Origin: Oenanthe sinensis
Taxonomy: Eukaryota; Streptophyta; Magnoliopsida; Apiales; Apiaceae
Assembly: GCA_028671895.1 (NCBI GenBank)
Contig: CM053802.1
Location: forward strand, 1,656,631-1,720,630
DNA length: 64,000 nt
Direction: 5' to 3'
This document shows, in pieces, positions 36,342 to 48,306 of this stretch. The position numbers and the translations under genes were made by a program. The first letter of the stretch is position 1. Each line of letters starts with the position of its first letter. Under the pieces are notes generated by a model that made no database searches, was not told where the DNA came from, and saw only the letters and a program-made list of their open reading frames with translations.

Positions 36342-36349
36342 AAATGTAA

Positions 36350-38690
36350 ATTTTACTTTACAGTAAGTTTTAAGAACGAAAAAGAATTTATAATAACATG
36401 AAGTTATCATTTTTTTTAATTAGGATTTCGATCTTAATTACATTTTACCGATCCTAACACAAGCGATCACAATTGTTATCACTGCAGATAAATATGATAA
36501 TTTATTTAATAACAAATATATTTTTGAAATATTTTAAAAAATAAATATATAATTATAGTCTGATTCTCCGATTTTTAATAATATCGTCATATATTTTAAT
36601 TTTGGGGGAAATTTATGTTTGCACAAGAGCCGGAGCCCCGGATGCCGGATATTCTCAAAGACCAGAAATTATATTTTAAGCATAAGTTTACAGTATGGGT
36701 ATAAACTATTATTTTCTCACAATTCGAAAACCAATAGTAGAATAAAATCTGGTGTGCTACGTATTTGATTGAAAACGTTTCTATATTTGAAAAATAAATC
36801 AAATACAAGTAGATTTTTTCTTGTCGACCAATGTGAAAACCCTAATTTGTCAAAAGCTACTCCTAATTACAAGCACGTGCGTACTTCACCGTCAACTCAA
36901 CCCTATCACCACGCACAGTATTCAGTATATATCTATTATTTTTATCTCAAAGAGCAGTAACTTTAATTAAAACGTTCTTATTCACCGTTCATCATGTATT
37001 AGGATCTGGATTTAGGAAAAGAAGGATAAATATCGTTCTTTGTTCCATCCATTTACTCTCTTTTTTGGGTGTTTCTTTTAATTATTTATATTTTCATAAA
37101 TAATGACTTTTTTTTACTAATTTTGAGCTAGTGGACTAGTTATTTTTTTTTTCATTTTTTTATAAATTCAGTGTCCAGTGACTCCAATTCATATAATTTA
37201 ATGTATTTATATACAAACCCCTTAAAACAAAATTTCCAATAAATAATTTATTTTTATTTCTTTCCAATTTTTCCTACAGCTCAAAAATCAAGTGCATGTA
37301 TTTAGAACTTAAAAAAAGTGCATGTACTTGTATACATGGTCGTCACTTAGTATATTTGGTCCAGGCTCTTTTATTAGACGGGTGATACAATTAATTAATC
37401 GCCGCCGTGTAAAGCACCAATTAATTAAGTATTAACAAGAATTCTTCTCCTATAGTCTTCTAACAACCCTCCCTTCTAAACATGTGCTTTTTACAAAGCT
37501 TTGAATTCTTATGCTTTGTAACTAGTATTCCAAAGATTCCGGTGTTTGAGAAAATATATCTCTCCTTGAGTAGAAAGTAACCGTATTATATTAATTAGTG
37601 ATCCTAACAAAACTTTATGCGTCTTGTCCTGTATATCCATCTCAATTTGAATTTGATAAATTAAGCATTAATATATATGGCCGTGCGTATCACTTGAAGT
37701 GTGCATTTTAGATTTATGACGAGATGTGAATTACAGCCATGACATCAGAATTTAGAAATATGTGACGAGATTTGATAAATTACTTGATTAAAATCAAGTA
37801 ATTATTTAAAATATGTAGTTGTTTGTATTTTAATTACAAAACTCTTCTAAATAATTTTTTTAAAATTAGCGGATTGAGTACAAATCGTCATTTCAATTCA
37901 TTAACTACAAAATATTAATATCAAAAAAATTATTAATCAAACTTTTAATTTAACTCTATCCTAAAAAAAATTCAAACATCTAATTTCCATACCTTATAAT
38001 GTAACGGATCGATGAGAGGATCAGTTGTTTGTGCCTTCTAATAAATAGAATCATATTTATTCATAGAGTACGGTAGCAAATAAGACACGTGCATTTTGAG
38101 GAAAAAAATAGCCAAGTGACTTGGTAAAATTTCTAACCACGTTTAATCTTAATATATTATACCAACTCTTTCTTTTTTCCAAAAACATATATGCAAAATA
38201 TAAAGACCATTATTATGATTGGTCCCAATTGCTGGTACTGATCAGTAACAGGCTAACAGCGGCTGGTATCGGAAGTCTTTGCATTTTTCAAAGTCGGTAA
38301 AGTTGTCAAAAGATGTTTGGAAGGTGGCAAATGTCACATTGTACCTCTTTTTTTCTAAATGATATTAAAAAATCAAGGTTAATCTAACCAATTAGATGGG
38401 AAAGTTGTTGACTAATCCATCGGATATACTTAACCTTAAGTCTTAACTAATAATGACAAATCATTATAGTCCTCGTATTCGGTACGTATCTAGTCTGATT
38501 TTATACATACGCGGTGTCTTAAAATTTTATATGTGAATTAACGAAAGACTAGCTGTCAGCCCGAGTTATTAAAGAGGTAATTTTATTATTGCGAGTTAAT
38601 GTTGGCATCATCTGCATGCATGCGTGCGAACTTAACTATACATATAAATAATTTATTATGTGGATTAATGATGGAAAAGAATAAGAGATA
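36350..38690. other. Intergenic DNA, no gene seen
   Basis: AT-rich sequence without supported coding content on either strand. Confidence 0.4.
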
Positions 38691-38694
38691 ACAT

Positions 38695-39935
38695 TATTTT
38701 TTGGTTAAATTTCAATATATTTTTCATGAAAACCAACGAAATTTTGATATTGTTAGTAAAAAATTTATTCAAGATTATTTTTGGTGGATTAACACAACCA
38801 ACTTTCATAATTTGTGAACAAAGTAAAAAAAAATTAACCATGATCAAGTTAAAATTTTATATTTGTCATTCAATTTTTATATTATTAGCAAAAAATTATT
38901 TTTAAAATTATTTTAGACGGATTAGTACAACTGCATTATATAAATTATTAAATATAAAAAATTTAATCATAATTATATTAAAATATAATATCTATAAATA
39001 TATATACTCCCTATGTACCAATTTACATGTCATTTTTTATTTTTTCAGTCAAATTAACTAAATTTTGATTAAAAAGTACACTTATTATATAATTGAAATT
39101 TTTTTATAAAATACGTATGTTAAAAATATAATATTTAATTTATATAAATATGTATGTCTACCAATTACGTGTAATATTCACTTAAAATTTAACAAATATA
39201 ATTTTGTGAACTAAAATTATAAGGTGAAATTTTAGATTTTATGGGAATAATAAATTTCTTTTTGTACTTTTTTGTAACATATTTTGTTAGAAATTGTGAT
39301 CTATATTTGTCGATAAATACTATATTTTAAGAAGAAAAAATAAACATGTTTATTTACTTGATATAGAAAATGGGTATTTTAAATTATAATGGACAAAAAA
39401 GTATAAAAATAAATCTATTATTATTATTATAAAATCTTAAATTATACTCTCTCCATCCCACCCAATTGTTTATATTTGAATTATAATTTAAATTTAATAA
39501 AGTTACATTTTGTTAAATTTTAGGTGTATACACGTTTAAATTTTGTACATTTTAAAAAACTCGACATATACATATATATTTAAGTTGAGTTATATATCCT
39601 GTCAAAAAAAAAGTTGAGTTATATATTTTTTAAATATATAATATGAAATATATATTTCATGTTTATAGATAGATATGATATTTTAACTTAATTATATTTA
39701 AAATTTAATATTTTTAATAATTTATATAAGTTGGTTGTGCTAATTTATTTAAAATAATCTTAAATAATATTTTTACTAATAGTTTGAAAGTTAAATGACA
39801 AATATGATATTTTAACTTAATCATGTTTAAAAAATTTCTTTTTTTACTATTAATGCAAGTTGGTTATGTTAATCCACCAAAAATAATTTTTAATAGTTTT
39901 TTTGCTGACAATATCAAATTTGATTAATTTTTTGT
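38695..39935. mobile_element. Fold-back element with ~250-bp inverted arms
   Basis: The left arm (38695-38995) contains two related sub-units with GTGGATTAACACAACCAACTT and GACGGATTAGTACAACTGCA. The right arm (about 39665-39935) holds the inverted counterparts AAGTTGGTTGTGCTAATTTA and CAAGTTGGTTATGTTAATCC. Stowaway-like starts (ACTCCCTATGTACC at 39006 and ACTCTCTCCATCCCACCC at about 39447) lie in the centre, so the structure is nested. There is no ORF. Confidence 0.6.
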
Positions 39936-40048
39936 GTGATTAACTCTTATCTAAATTTAAATTAATATAGTTTGATCCTGATATTATACCCTCCTTTTAT
40001 AAAATTTTAAAATTAAAAGGTTGTGAAATTAATTTTTTTATGATAATA

Positions 40049-40281
40049 CTTCCTCCGTCCCTAATTAATTGTCTGCTTTGTTTTCTGTACAGTCAAATTA
40101 ACTAATTTTTTACTCTAATTTAAAAATAATATAAAATTAAAATTTATATTATTAAAAAAATTATATAATTTACTTTAAAATGTATTTTTTAGTTTTTCAA
40201 AATTATGAAAGAACAAATTTTAATTTTTAATCAAAAATTAGTTAATTTAACAAAAAAACATGTATATAGAAACCGAGGAAG
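40049..40281. mobile_element. Stowaway-like MITE
   Basis: The element begins CTTCCTCCGTCCCTAATTA and ends ACCGAGGAAG, with TA on both sides (40047-40048 and 40282-40283) and inverted internal sequence (GTCAAATTAACTAA and TTAGTTAATTTAAC). It is 233 bp and non-coding. Confidence 0.8.
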
Positions 40282-40454
40282 TAATATATTGAGAAAGGTC
40301 TCGATATTCCTTTGTAAAGTTGATGTTCATCTGAAATCTTGTACTACTAGCAGTATTTGATTTTTATTTTGTTAATCATTACTAGTGAAAGCATTAATTG
40401 TAAATCGAGTAGCCAATCTTGACATATCTTCTGTTCCAGTCCCGATATAAACTA

Positions 40455-40675
40455 TGGCGTGTTTGGCCTGCCTTAAAATAAATATTTTTGAATTTATTTT
40501 CGGGTAAAAATTTCATATTTTGATAAATGTTTTTTATACAAGTATTTAATATATATTTGAGATTCTATAAGTTGCAAAAAAAAGTTAACTTTTTTCAGAA
40601 AAAAGTTAGGAATCTCTAACTTTATCTTATAATAAATTGACTTATTCTGGAAAAAAGTTCCTCCAAACACCCCCT
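40455..40675. mobile_element. Small MITE with GTGTTTGG/CCAAACAC ends
   Basis: GGCGTGTTTGGCC at the left and CTCCAAACACCCCC at the right are inverted ends around about 200 bp of AT-rich sequence. The target duplication is uncertain, so the superfamily is not assigned. Confidence 0.5.
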
Positions 40676-40689
40676 TAATTTAATCTCAA

Positions 40690-41895
40690 CTTTATTTATT
40701 AATCTTTACAGCGATCATGATAATGTATTTTCCTAATATTATTAGTTCAGGTACTTAATTAGGTTGGCAGTCACAATCAGGATTTTTCTCGATATTTTGT
40801 GCTAGAAAAAAAAGCTAACTATTCTCTTTTTTTTTAAGAAATAAAACTAACTATTCTTATTTACTATTTTATGTTGTACGTTTTTAGAATTTTAAGATAT
40901 TATTAGTTAACATTTCAACTAAATTAATTAAATCGAAACAGTCAAAAAATTTTTTTTGATTAAATCGAATATCTTTATACTCAAGATATATGATTATCTG
41001 ATGAAACCGGCATGGAAATTTTTAATTATACCCGAGTCGGATTCTAGCTTAAGACAATTTAACACAGAAAAATAATTGTTATTATCTTTCAATTGTTCAA
41101 TGATTGAACTTAATTTAGATCGAATTGAAGTGTTAACTACAGTACTCCAAACTTCCCCTCAACGTTAATTTTATACACCTGAGAAAGAAATTAAAGTACT
41201 GTTATACGAAGTTTTGGTCACTATAAGTTAAATGTTAAAACTCCTCAATATATATAAATTTAATCTATTAAAACACTCAAACATATTACATATTAGAGAA
41301 CAATTTTAATTCAATTTAATACTTTTAATATTGCTTATATTAATTATTAAGCCATTAAATTTTATATATACAACATACGTAATTACAAAACTGGGTTACA
41401 TAAATAAATAAAGGATTCATTTGACTTATTTAAAATAAAGTTTCTTTTCACTTAAATTTAGTTTTATCACTTTTAGGTAAAAATAAATGTTTGCCTTATA
41501 TATTAATATTTGAACAAATTTTTTAATAATATATAACTTATATTATGTAAAGATCAATAAATTAATAATAGAGTGTGAAAAGTATATTTTAAAACAGATC
41601 GATAATATTCATATTTATAAATTTAAAATAAATTATTGAAACAAATATATATTTTGAAATGTAATTTATAAATAATTTATATATATTATGTAAGTAATTA
41701 AATAATAAATTTATAAGTAATTTCATGGATAAAGATTGGAAGTAGCAAAAGATGATTTAATTAATGTATACAAAATAGATACAAGGATATGGCTATTGCT
41801 AGGCTTCTACGTGAATCTCCAAACACAAATTAAACACCACAACGTCATTTCTTGGAATTTTCAAAGATAAATCTCATGTGAAGAAAATCATTTGC
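40690..41895. other. Intergenic DNA, no gene seen
   Basis: AT-rich, no supported coding sequence. Confidence 0.4.
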
Positions 41896-41900
41896 TCAGG

Positions 41901-43859
41901 TTTAAAATCCCGAAATTGCTCACTTAAATGAAATCCTCCAATAATCCAATAAACGATACAAGTTCTCAATATCCAATAACTTACAATCCAAATTTAAAAG
42001 GTACAACTTAACTATACAAATTCAAATCTAAACATAAACTTTACAACTCCTCAAAGTCGGCAACTCGCACTCTTCCCATTAATTAGTCGACCTAACCTGC
42101 CGGGGAAAACAAAAAAATATAGACCGGCAGTGAGCGAAAGGCTCATATACGGATATAAAAGTATGCAAAGAGTACAAGGGTTAGAACGATGACAATATGA
42201 ACAAATAAAATATCTGAATAAAGAATGATGAAACAAACTGAAAGAGACAAAAGATACTAGTCATACTTAACTCACGATATAAACAAATAAAAAGATACGA
42301 TAGATACTTATCTTACAATCACAACATACATACTTTTTAATCACAAATATTTTTACTCTTACTCCTATACTTACTAGTCATATATCATAATGATCAAATA
42401 CTGAAATAACAATTACTTATAGACATGGGAGACAATCTTACACTTACAGGATGTCCTACATTTCAGTTCTCCAGAATATGTAGTCATCAAAACTTACAGG
42501 GGCTTGCATAGAACAAATCAAATGCTACCCAAAATCTTACAGGGGCTTGCACGGTACAAAACACAATGCTACCCAAATGGCCAAACAAACATACAAAATA
42601 GTCACGACTCTACGTGTCCCATAACTCCGGCGACACGCCCATACAATTTAAATACACCGTATAGGTGGTGCCAAAGCATGAGATTATCCACTCATGACGG
42701 AGGTCTTACGAAATCTCCCAATTTATACATATATCACAAATTAATTGAAAATATTTTACTAAAAATATTACACACGCCAAATACCATACAATATGGACTA
42801 TATAAATAAAATCAGATTAGACCAGTCCGGAAAATTAGCAATTTACTATATAAAGATGAACTCAAATGAAAAAGCACAAAACATAGAACTCGTAGAGGAT
42901 TCCGAGACCTTTCCAGAATAGTAAGACTCGTAAAAAACGCATAAGAAACGAATGCAGAAAACAAACAAAGATGGATTGTTAGAATAGAATCAGCACCTGA
43001 TTACAGTAGTATTTTGAAATTTAAGACATCGAAACCACAGAATCTGATAGCGGAATGTAAACAAAAGATGAAGATCTCGAAAATATCGTTCCAGAGTGAT
43101 ATTACACATAATTATTGAATGAATATTCAATTTATTATGAATTTCTGAAGTTACAGCAGAACAATTCCAATAACCAACCAGATTATACAAACGGCGGATT
43201 TTAATATACTTACGAACCGAATTTCAGAAAGCGTAAAGAACGAAAGTTATAGATAATTGAAATACCTTTCTAGGTAGTATAAAATCACAACAATCAGATA
43301 AAGAACGAATGAGATACGAATTTTATAAGAATCTGAATGAATACAAACTATACACAATATACATACGAATTGAATAACAAAACAAGAACAAAGAGATTGT
43401 TACGAATACAAAGAGAGTGTAACGAAGATATCCGTACACTAACAATACGAGAACAAAGAGAGAGTATAGAATGTATCCGTACCTTAATAGTCACAGATTA
43501 TGAATTGATTTCAATCACAAGAACCCTAATTTAAACACCGTAACTCATCTTCTTAAGATTTTTCTTCTTCTCTTTCTCAATCTTCTCCATCTCCTTTTTT
43601 TTTCCTCTTCTATCTTCTATACGGCTTCCCAACTTTTCTTACGTAACTTATAAAACCCTAACCGTTTTTCTTTTTCTTTCTATTCTATTTTTTTTTCTAT
43701 TTTCTTCTCTTAACCAATAATTTCTAAATAATATCCTAATTATAATATATATATATATATTCATATTCAAATAATAATATTAGTAATAATTTACTAATAT
43801 TATTCTTAATATTAAATTAAATAGCTTAATATATTATTAAAAAAACACGGGATGTTACA
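41901..43859 (-). mobile_element. Solo LTR, 1,959 bp
   Basis: Flanked by a perfect 5-bp target duplication TCAGG (41896-41900 and 43860-43864). Read on the minus strand, it starts TGTAACATCCCG and ends CGGGATTTTAAA, a terminal inversion matching at 10 of 12 positions (the right end has lost the canonical CA). The TGTAAC...CCCG start is frequent in plant Ty3/gypsy LTRs. No gag-pol, primer binding site or second LTR flanks it, so it is a solo LTR from unequal recombination. Short ORFs inside (for example 42504-42809) look non-coding. Confidence 0.78.
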
Positions 43860-43950
43860 TCAGGTATGGTTTCAATTGATTTATAAATTATGTAATTAAT
43901 TATATGTTTATGTAAAAAAAAAAATTAAAGTCTTTGCACATGTATGTATG

Positions 43951-43985
<35 letters not shown>

Positions 43986-44244
43986 ATTTGATGAATAATG
44001 TGTATGAGTACTATTTGTGTGTATTTGTCTGTATATATATGTGTTTTGTTGTTTCAGATGTTTATGATTTGCAGTGTTTAAATTCATTTAGGCAAGTTAG
44101 TAGGAGAATTTCAGGAGTAAAGAGTAACATGTCACAATGTTGAGAAGTACAGAGAAATACAAATGACTTACGATAGTCATTATTGGTATTGTTGTATCAT
44201 ATTTCATATTAAAAGTATTATTTTATATATGTTACACATATTCA

Positions 44245-44345
44245 CACACAAGTTGGGGTCTCTTTGTGGAAACAGTCTTTTTATTCATTGAATAAGAGTA
44301 AGGTCGCGTATATCATACCCTCGGACCCTGCGATAAGGGGAATGT
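44245..44345 (+). repeat. Dispersed-repeat fragment
   Basis: The stretch GGGGTCTCTTTGTGGAAACA ... GTAAGGTCGCGTATATCATACCCTCGGACCCTGCG ... GGGGAATGT resembles a repeated segment seen in many plant genomes near retroposon ends. Class and ends cannot be fixed from this copy. Confidence 0.35.
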
Positions 44346-44648
44346 AGAGGGTAAAATTGGTTTGGTTTGGTTTTATAAGTAATTTTCAATTAAATCAGGT
44401 ACGAGATAATATAGAAACGGCCAAAATATATCCTACGGTGCAACTTGTCTTGAATTTGAAAATTCTTGAAAATAAATCAATATAAATAACATTGGGGTCA
44501 AATATAAGACTTGTATTTTAATTTCCACAGATATTCATGTTTTATAACCATATACAATTAATATAAACCTGCCCATTGAAGATACACTTGTACACATAAC
44601 ACATGCATGGACTTGTATGTTTTCATTTCCTCATAAAAGCGGGCGTGC

Positions 44649-44660
44649 TTGACTTTGACC
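44649..44660 (+). promoter_or_regulatory. Paired W-boxes upstream of WRKY40
   Basis: TTGACT (44649-44654) and TTGACC (44655-44660) abut in direct orientation about 760 bp before the WRKY start codon. Another TTGACC lies at 45301-45306, close to the likely leader. Clustered W-boxes are the known binding sites for WRKY factors and suggest auto- or cross-regulation. Confidence 0.6.
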
Positions 44661-44988
44661 ACTTTGATTTCAATTTTAGAAGGTTTAAACACAAAGCCGA
44701 CAAGACAAAACAACAGCCTCCGTATACAACAAAAATGAAGAAATGCATTTATTATATTGAAATTTGTACTTACAATTCGAGAATTAATGGATTTTGACAA
44801 TTCAGTTAAATAATTTAAATTAGTACTCCGTAATACAGGATGTATTAAAATTAATTACATGAAATAATAATTTTGATGAGCACCTCAGACTTTTGTTTAT
44901 TTCTTTTTTATTGAACTTCTATTATTTTACACTTATAAATTTTGTAAATATTTTTAAAAAATTATAAAGACGTACATGCACGCACTTT

Positions 44989-45122
44989 TTTTTAATGTGA
45001 GAATCCGCGGCCGCTACCTTTCGGGTGCGCACTGTGTAAACCCAGGTAAACCGTGAGATTCGAACATGTGACCAAGAGAATGATATTACTCTCTTTAACC
45101 AACTGAGTCAACCCTTGCGGGC
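44989..45122 (-). mobile_element. tRNA-derived SINE with 16-bp target duplication
   Basis: Perfect direct repeats TACATGCACGCACTTT flank it at 44973-44988 and 45123-45138. On the minus strand the body starts GCCCGCAAGGGTTGACTCAG, carries an A-box-like GACTCAGTTGGTTAAAGAG and a B-box-like TGTTCGAATCTC, and ends in a short A-run. This is a full-length small SINE about 290 bp upstream of the WRKY40 start codon. Confidence 0.85.
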
Positions 45123-45416
45123 TACATGCACGCACTTTACTGTGCAAGAATACTAATTTTCTATGACTACTAGAATATGGAAGCAATCCAACCCTACCCA
45201 CTAACACAAATTTATGTATATATATATACACAATATTATACAGGCTGTTTCAAACTCATTACAACCATTTCTCTCTTTCCTTGGCAAATCTGATATTTTA
45301 TTGACCTTTCTTTCTCATCGATCTCTCGAACTTTCTATATATCCCCCCTGCATCTCTAGCTACTTTGTTCAAGTGTTTGATTTAAGTTGTAACTTGTAAG
45401 TGTATCTTCATATATA

Positions 45417-46823
45417 ATGGAATATTCAAGTAGTTTTCTTGATACTTCTTTGGATCTTAATGCTAAACCACTTCAACTGTTTAGCGAAACTCCGGTACGT
45501 ATAATAATGTCAAGATCAATAGCTTGATTTTTTTTTTTTTTTTTTTGCGATATGGCTAGTTGGTGATGATTCTTATTTGTTGATCACTTGACGTTTCAGA
45601 AACAACAAGTACAAAGCAGTTTTGATTTTGGAATATTGAGGACTTCTGTAAAAGAAGAGGTTAGTTAACTATATATATACCTGTTAATTTTTTCGAATCT
45701 ACGACCCGTCAGTTAACAGCCAACCGCTGAGCTACTGAGGAATGAAGATAATCAATTTGATCACATCTATTTGAAATAGTTACACACTTATGTACATGGA
45801 ATGAAATTTCTAATATTATTATGTTCTTGATGTTTTAATTGTTTCAGAATAATGGAGCTTTAGTAGAGGAACTGAATAGGGTGAATACAGAAAACAAGAA
45901 ATTAACGGAAATGTTAGCTGTCATGTGTGAGAATTACAACACTTTGAGAAACAATTTGATGACTTACATGAGCAAGAATCCTGAATCTACTGTTGATACT
46001 ACCACGACAAAGAAGAGAAAAAGTGCAGAACGTAGCAGTACTTCGTGCATGATTAAGAACAATGTTGGCAATGCAAAAAATAATGATAATTCAGAGAGTT
46101 GTTCAACTGATGAAGATCATAATTCAACAAAAAAAACAAAACAAGAACACGTCAAAGCCAAGATCTCGAGGGTATACTTTCGGAGTGAAGCATCTGATAC
46201 TACTGGCTTGATAGTGAAAGATGGATATCAATGGAGAAAATATGGACAGAAAGTTACTAGAGATAATCCTTCTCCTAGAGCTTACTTTAAATGCTCGTAC
46301 GCTCCTACTTGTCCAGTAAAGAAGAAGGTGCGCATGCAAAGCCTTCCGCTAAAATCTCCTATCTAATCCAATTGCTTACAAAAAATAATTTAACACAGTA
46401 CTACAACGACATCAGTATAACGAATTGATTTAATCTAATGTTTTTCTTTAGGTTCAAAGGAGTATTGATGATCAATCTATATTGGTTGCAACATACGAAG
46501 GGGAGCACAATCATCCACACCCTCCAAAAGTTGAGCCCAATGATTCGAGCTCCAACCCAAGTGTATCACTAGGCTCACTTCCTTGCTCAACTTCCCTCAA
46601 TTTATCAGCACCTGCAGTTACTCTTGACTTGACAAAATCCAAGTCCCTAAATGAAGATCCCAACAAAAAATCTACTACCAAGAAAATTGATTCACCAGAG
46701 TTCCAACAGTTCTTGGTAGATCAAATGGCTTCAACCTTAACGAAAGACCCGAGTTTTAAAGCAGCACTCGCAGCTGCAATATCGGGGAAAATTCACCAGC
46801 AAAATCAGGCAGAGAAATGGTGA
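45417..46823 (+). CDS. WRKY40: Group IIa WRKY transcription factor, WRKY40 type
   Basis: Four exons: 45417-45494, 45600-45659, 45848-46327 and 46452-46823. All junctions are in frame (329 aa). The N-terminus MEYSSSFLDTSLDLNA matches WRKY40 proteins. A leucine-zipper-like helix follows (LVEELNRVNTENKKLTEML, about residues 50-85), then a basic KKRKS signal, SESCSTDED, and the WRKY domain with WRKYGQK at residues 175-181. The zinc site C195-x5-C201-x23-H225-x-H227 is complete. The intron after CPVKKK is the position diagnostic of groups IIa/IIb, and the C-terminus (FLVDQMASTLTKDPSFKAAL) is the IIa signature. Such proteins are nuclear W-box binders that modulate defence, ABA and wound responses, often as repressors. 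The ATG is the first in the transcript downstream of a TATA-like tract (about 45216-45230). W-boxes and a SINE lie upstream. Confidence 0.96.
45691..45742 (-). pseudogene. Organelle-type trnN(GUU) remnant in WRKY40 intron 2
   Basis: On the minus strand the sequence reads TCCTCAGTAGCTCAGCGGTT, then GGCTGTTAACTGAC (anticodon loop with GTT), then GGGTCGTAGATTCGAA. This is the order of the 5' acceptor, D arm, anticodon arm and T arm of the plastid/mitochondrial tRNA-Asn gene, with about 9 bp missing in the D-loop/variable part and the 3' end of the T arm and acceptor lost. It cannot form a functional tRNA. Confidence 0.6.
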
Positions 46824-46849
46824 ACTCTAATGGGGAATAAAAAGAAAAT

Positions 46850-48300
46850 TTTAGATACTGTAGCATTTTTGTTTCTTGTTATAGTTTAAGAGCAAGTACA
46901 AAAACTCAAGGGGGGGGAAAGAGCATTAATGTAAATAGCATATTCCAGAAGGTAGAGTATATGTTATCTGAAGTCAAATTGATTGTTAAACGACAAAATT
47001 AAGGTATGCAAGTGTTTATGATGGAGCTAGGCTGCTTATATGAGGAGTCCCAAAAGACTAGCTCAACCCAGCCAATGCTTTCTCTGACCCTTCAAACCGA
47101 AAAGGATGTTGGACGACTATAAGTGATCCACTCATGCATGTCACGCACTTACTTTTATGTCAATTTTACATTATAGGAGTACTAAAACATTTTTGCCTAG
47201 ATTCTTTGACTATATATCTCTATAACTGACACAACAACACAACTTTCAGCCAAAGGAATAAACCTAGTGAGTATATTCAAAACTTCAAATGATGGCATTT
47301 AGTGATGTCAACTCAAAAATAGTAAAAAGTAAAAGTGGGCATCGCTCCGGATAAGCATCCAGCGGTGCGCTGGCTGTATAAGTGTATAGTCATCGATCCC
47401 TTAGTGAAGGTTAAAAGTTTACGATGTGCAGTGAAGTTTTTATAAAATATATTATGACCAGAAAATATATTGATAGAAAACCAAGGGATGGTCCAGTTAA
47501 TGGGAGAAAAATGAAGTTTGCTTCTTCTTCTAGTTCTTTTTACCAAGTTGACCAACCTATATATCTGATGGGTTTTGGTCCTGACATGTGATGGTTGAAC
47601 AACCACCTTTCCGCGATTTTTAAACACGAAAAGGAAGTTTAACCATCAGATATAGATACTCTAATGTTTCATTTGTCATCTCTAATTTTCTTCTTTCTCG
47701 CATCCATCACCCAGCAGCACAAAATCTTTCTCCATTTACTTTGGGTGAACAGAAATAGATTAAAAAAGATGATGTTGGATACTTTCCACTTTCCTCTCTT
47801 GTAGTCTTGTAGTCTTGTACAACACTTGCATAATTGGGAATTTGGGACCATCATTGGACAGAAAATGGGCCACTGGATGAGTGTAACATCCGATTCTTTC
47901 TCAAGTTGCAGATCTTGGTTTGATTCTTCTAGGTAAAACCAGACCTGATTTTATATAACAGGGGGGAAAAGAAGCCATGTAATTTTATTTTACTTTTATT
48001 GTAAAACTAGAAGCCTAAAAAAACATTTCTAGTTTAGGATCGTTTGAAACCACTGAAATGGATACTGCGTGTTTGTTATCAGTCAGCTATATAGTAAGAT
48101 CATGCTCGCTATGCAAAAGAACTAATTATTACCTATAAATGACTTCATTGTGCACCTAAGATATCAACATTGTTGGCATGGCAAGTTCTACTTTTGAATC
48201 TACAGCGCATTTAGAAAAATAATTCATTATCACTTTTGTACACAAACATTTTCCCATGCAACAAGCTTTTCGTGGTGTTAACTATATCTCCTCAGAAAAT
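46850..48300. other. Intergenic DNA between WRKY40 and the DNA glycosylase
   Basis: No gene is supported. The two genes converge here. A G9 run follows the WRKY 3' end at about 46911. Confidence 0.4.
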
Positions 48301-48306
48301 GCTCAT

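Noticed and set aside
42504..42809. 101-codon ORF
   Set aside because: It lies inside the solo LTR and shows no gag, protease or other domain.
43934..44143. 69-codon ORF
   Set aside because: It is largely a translated TATG/TG microsatellite.
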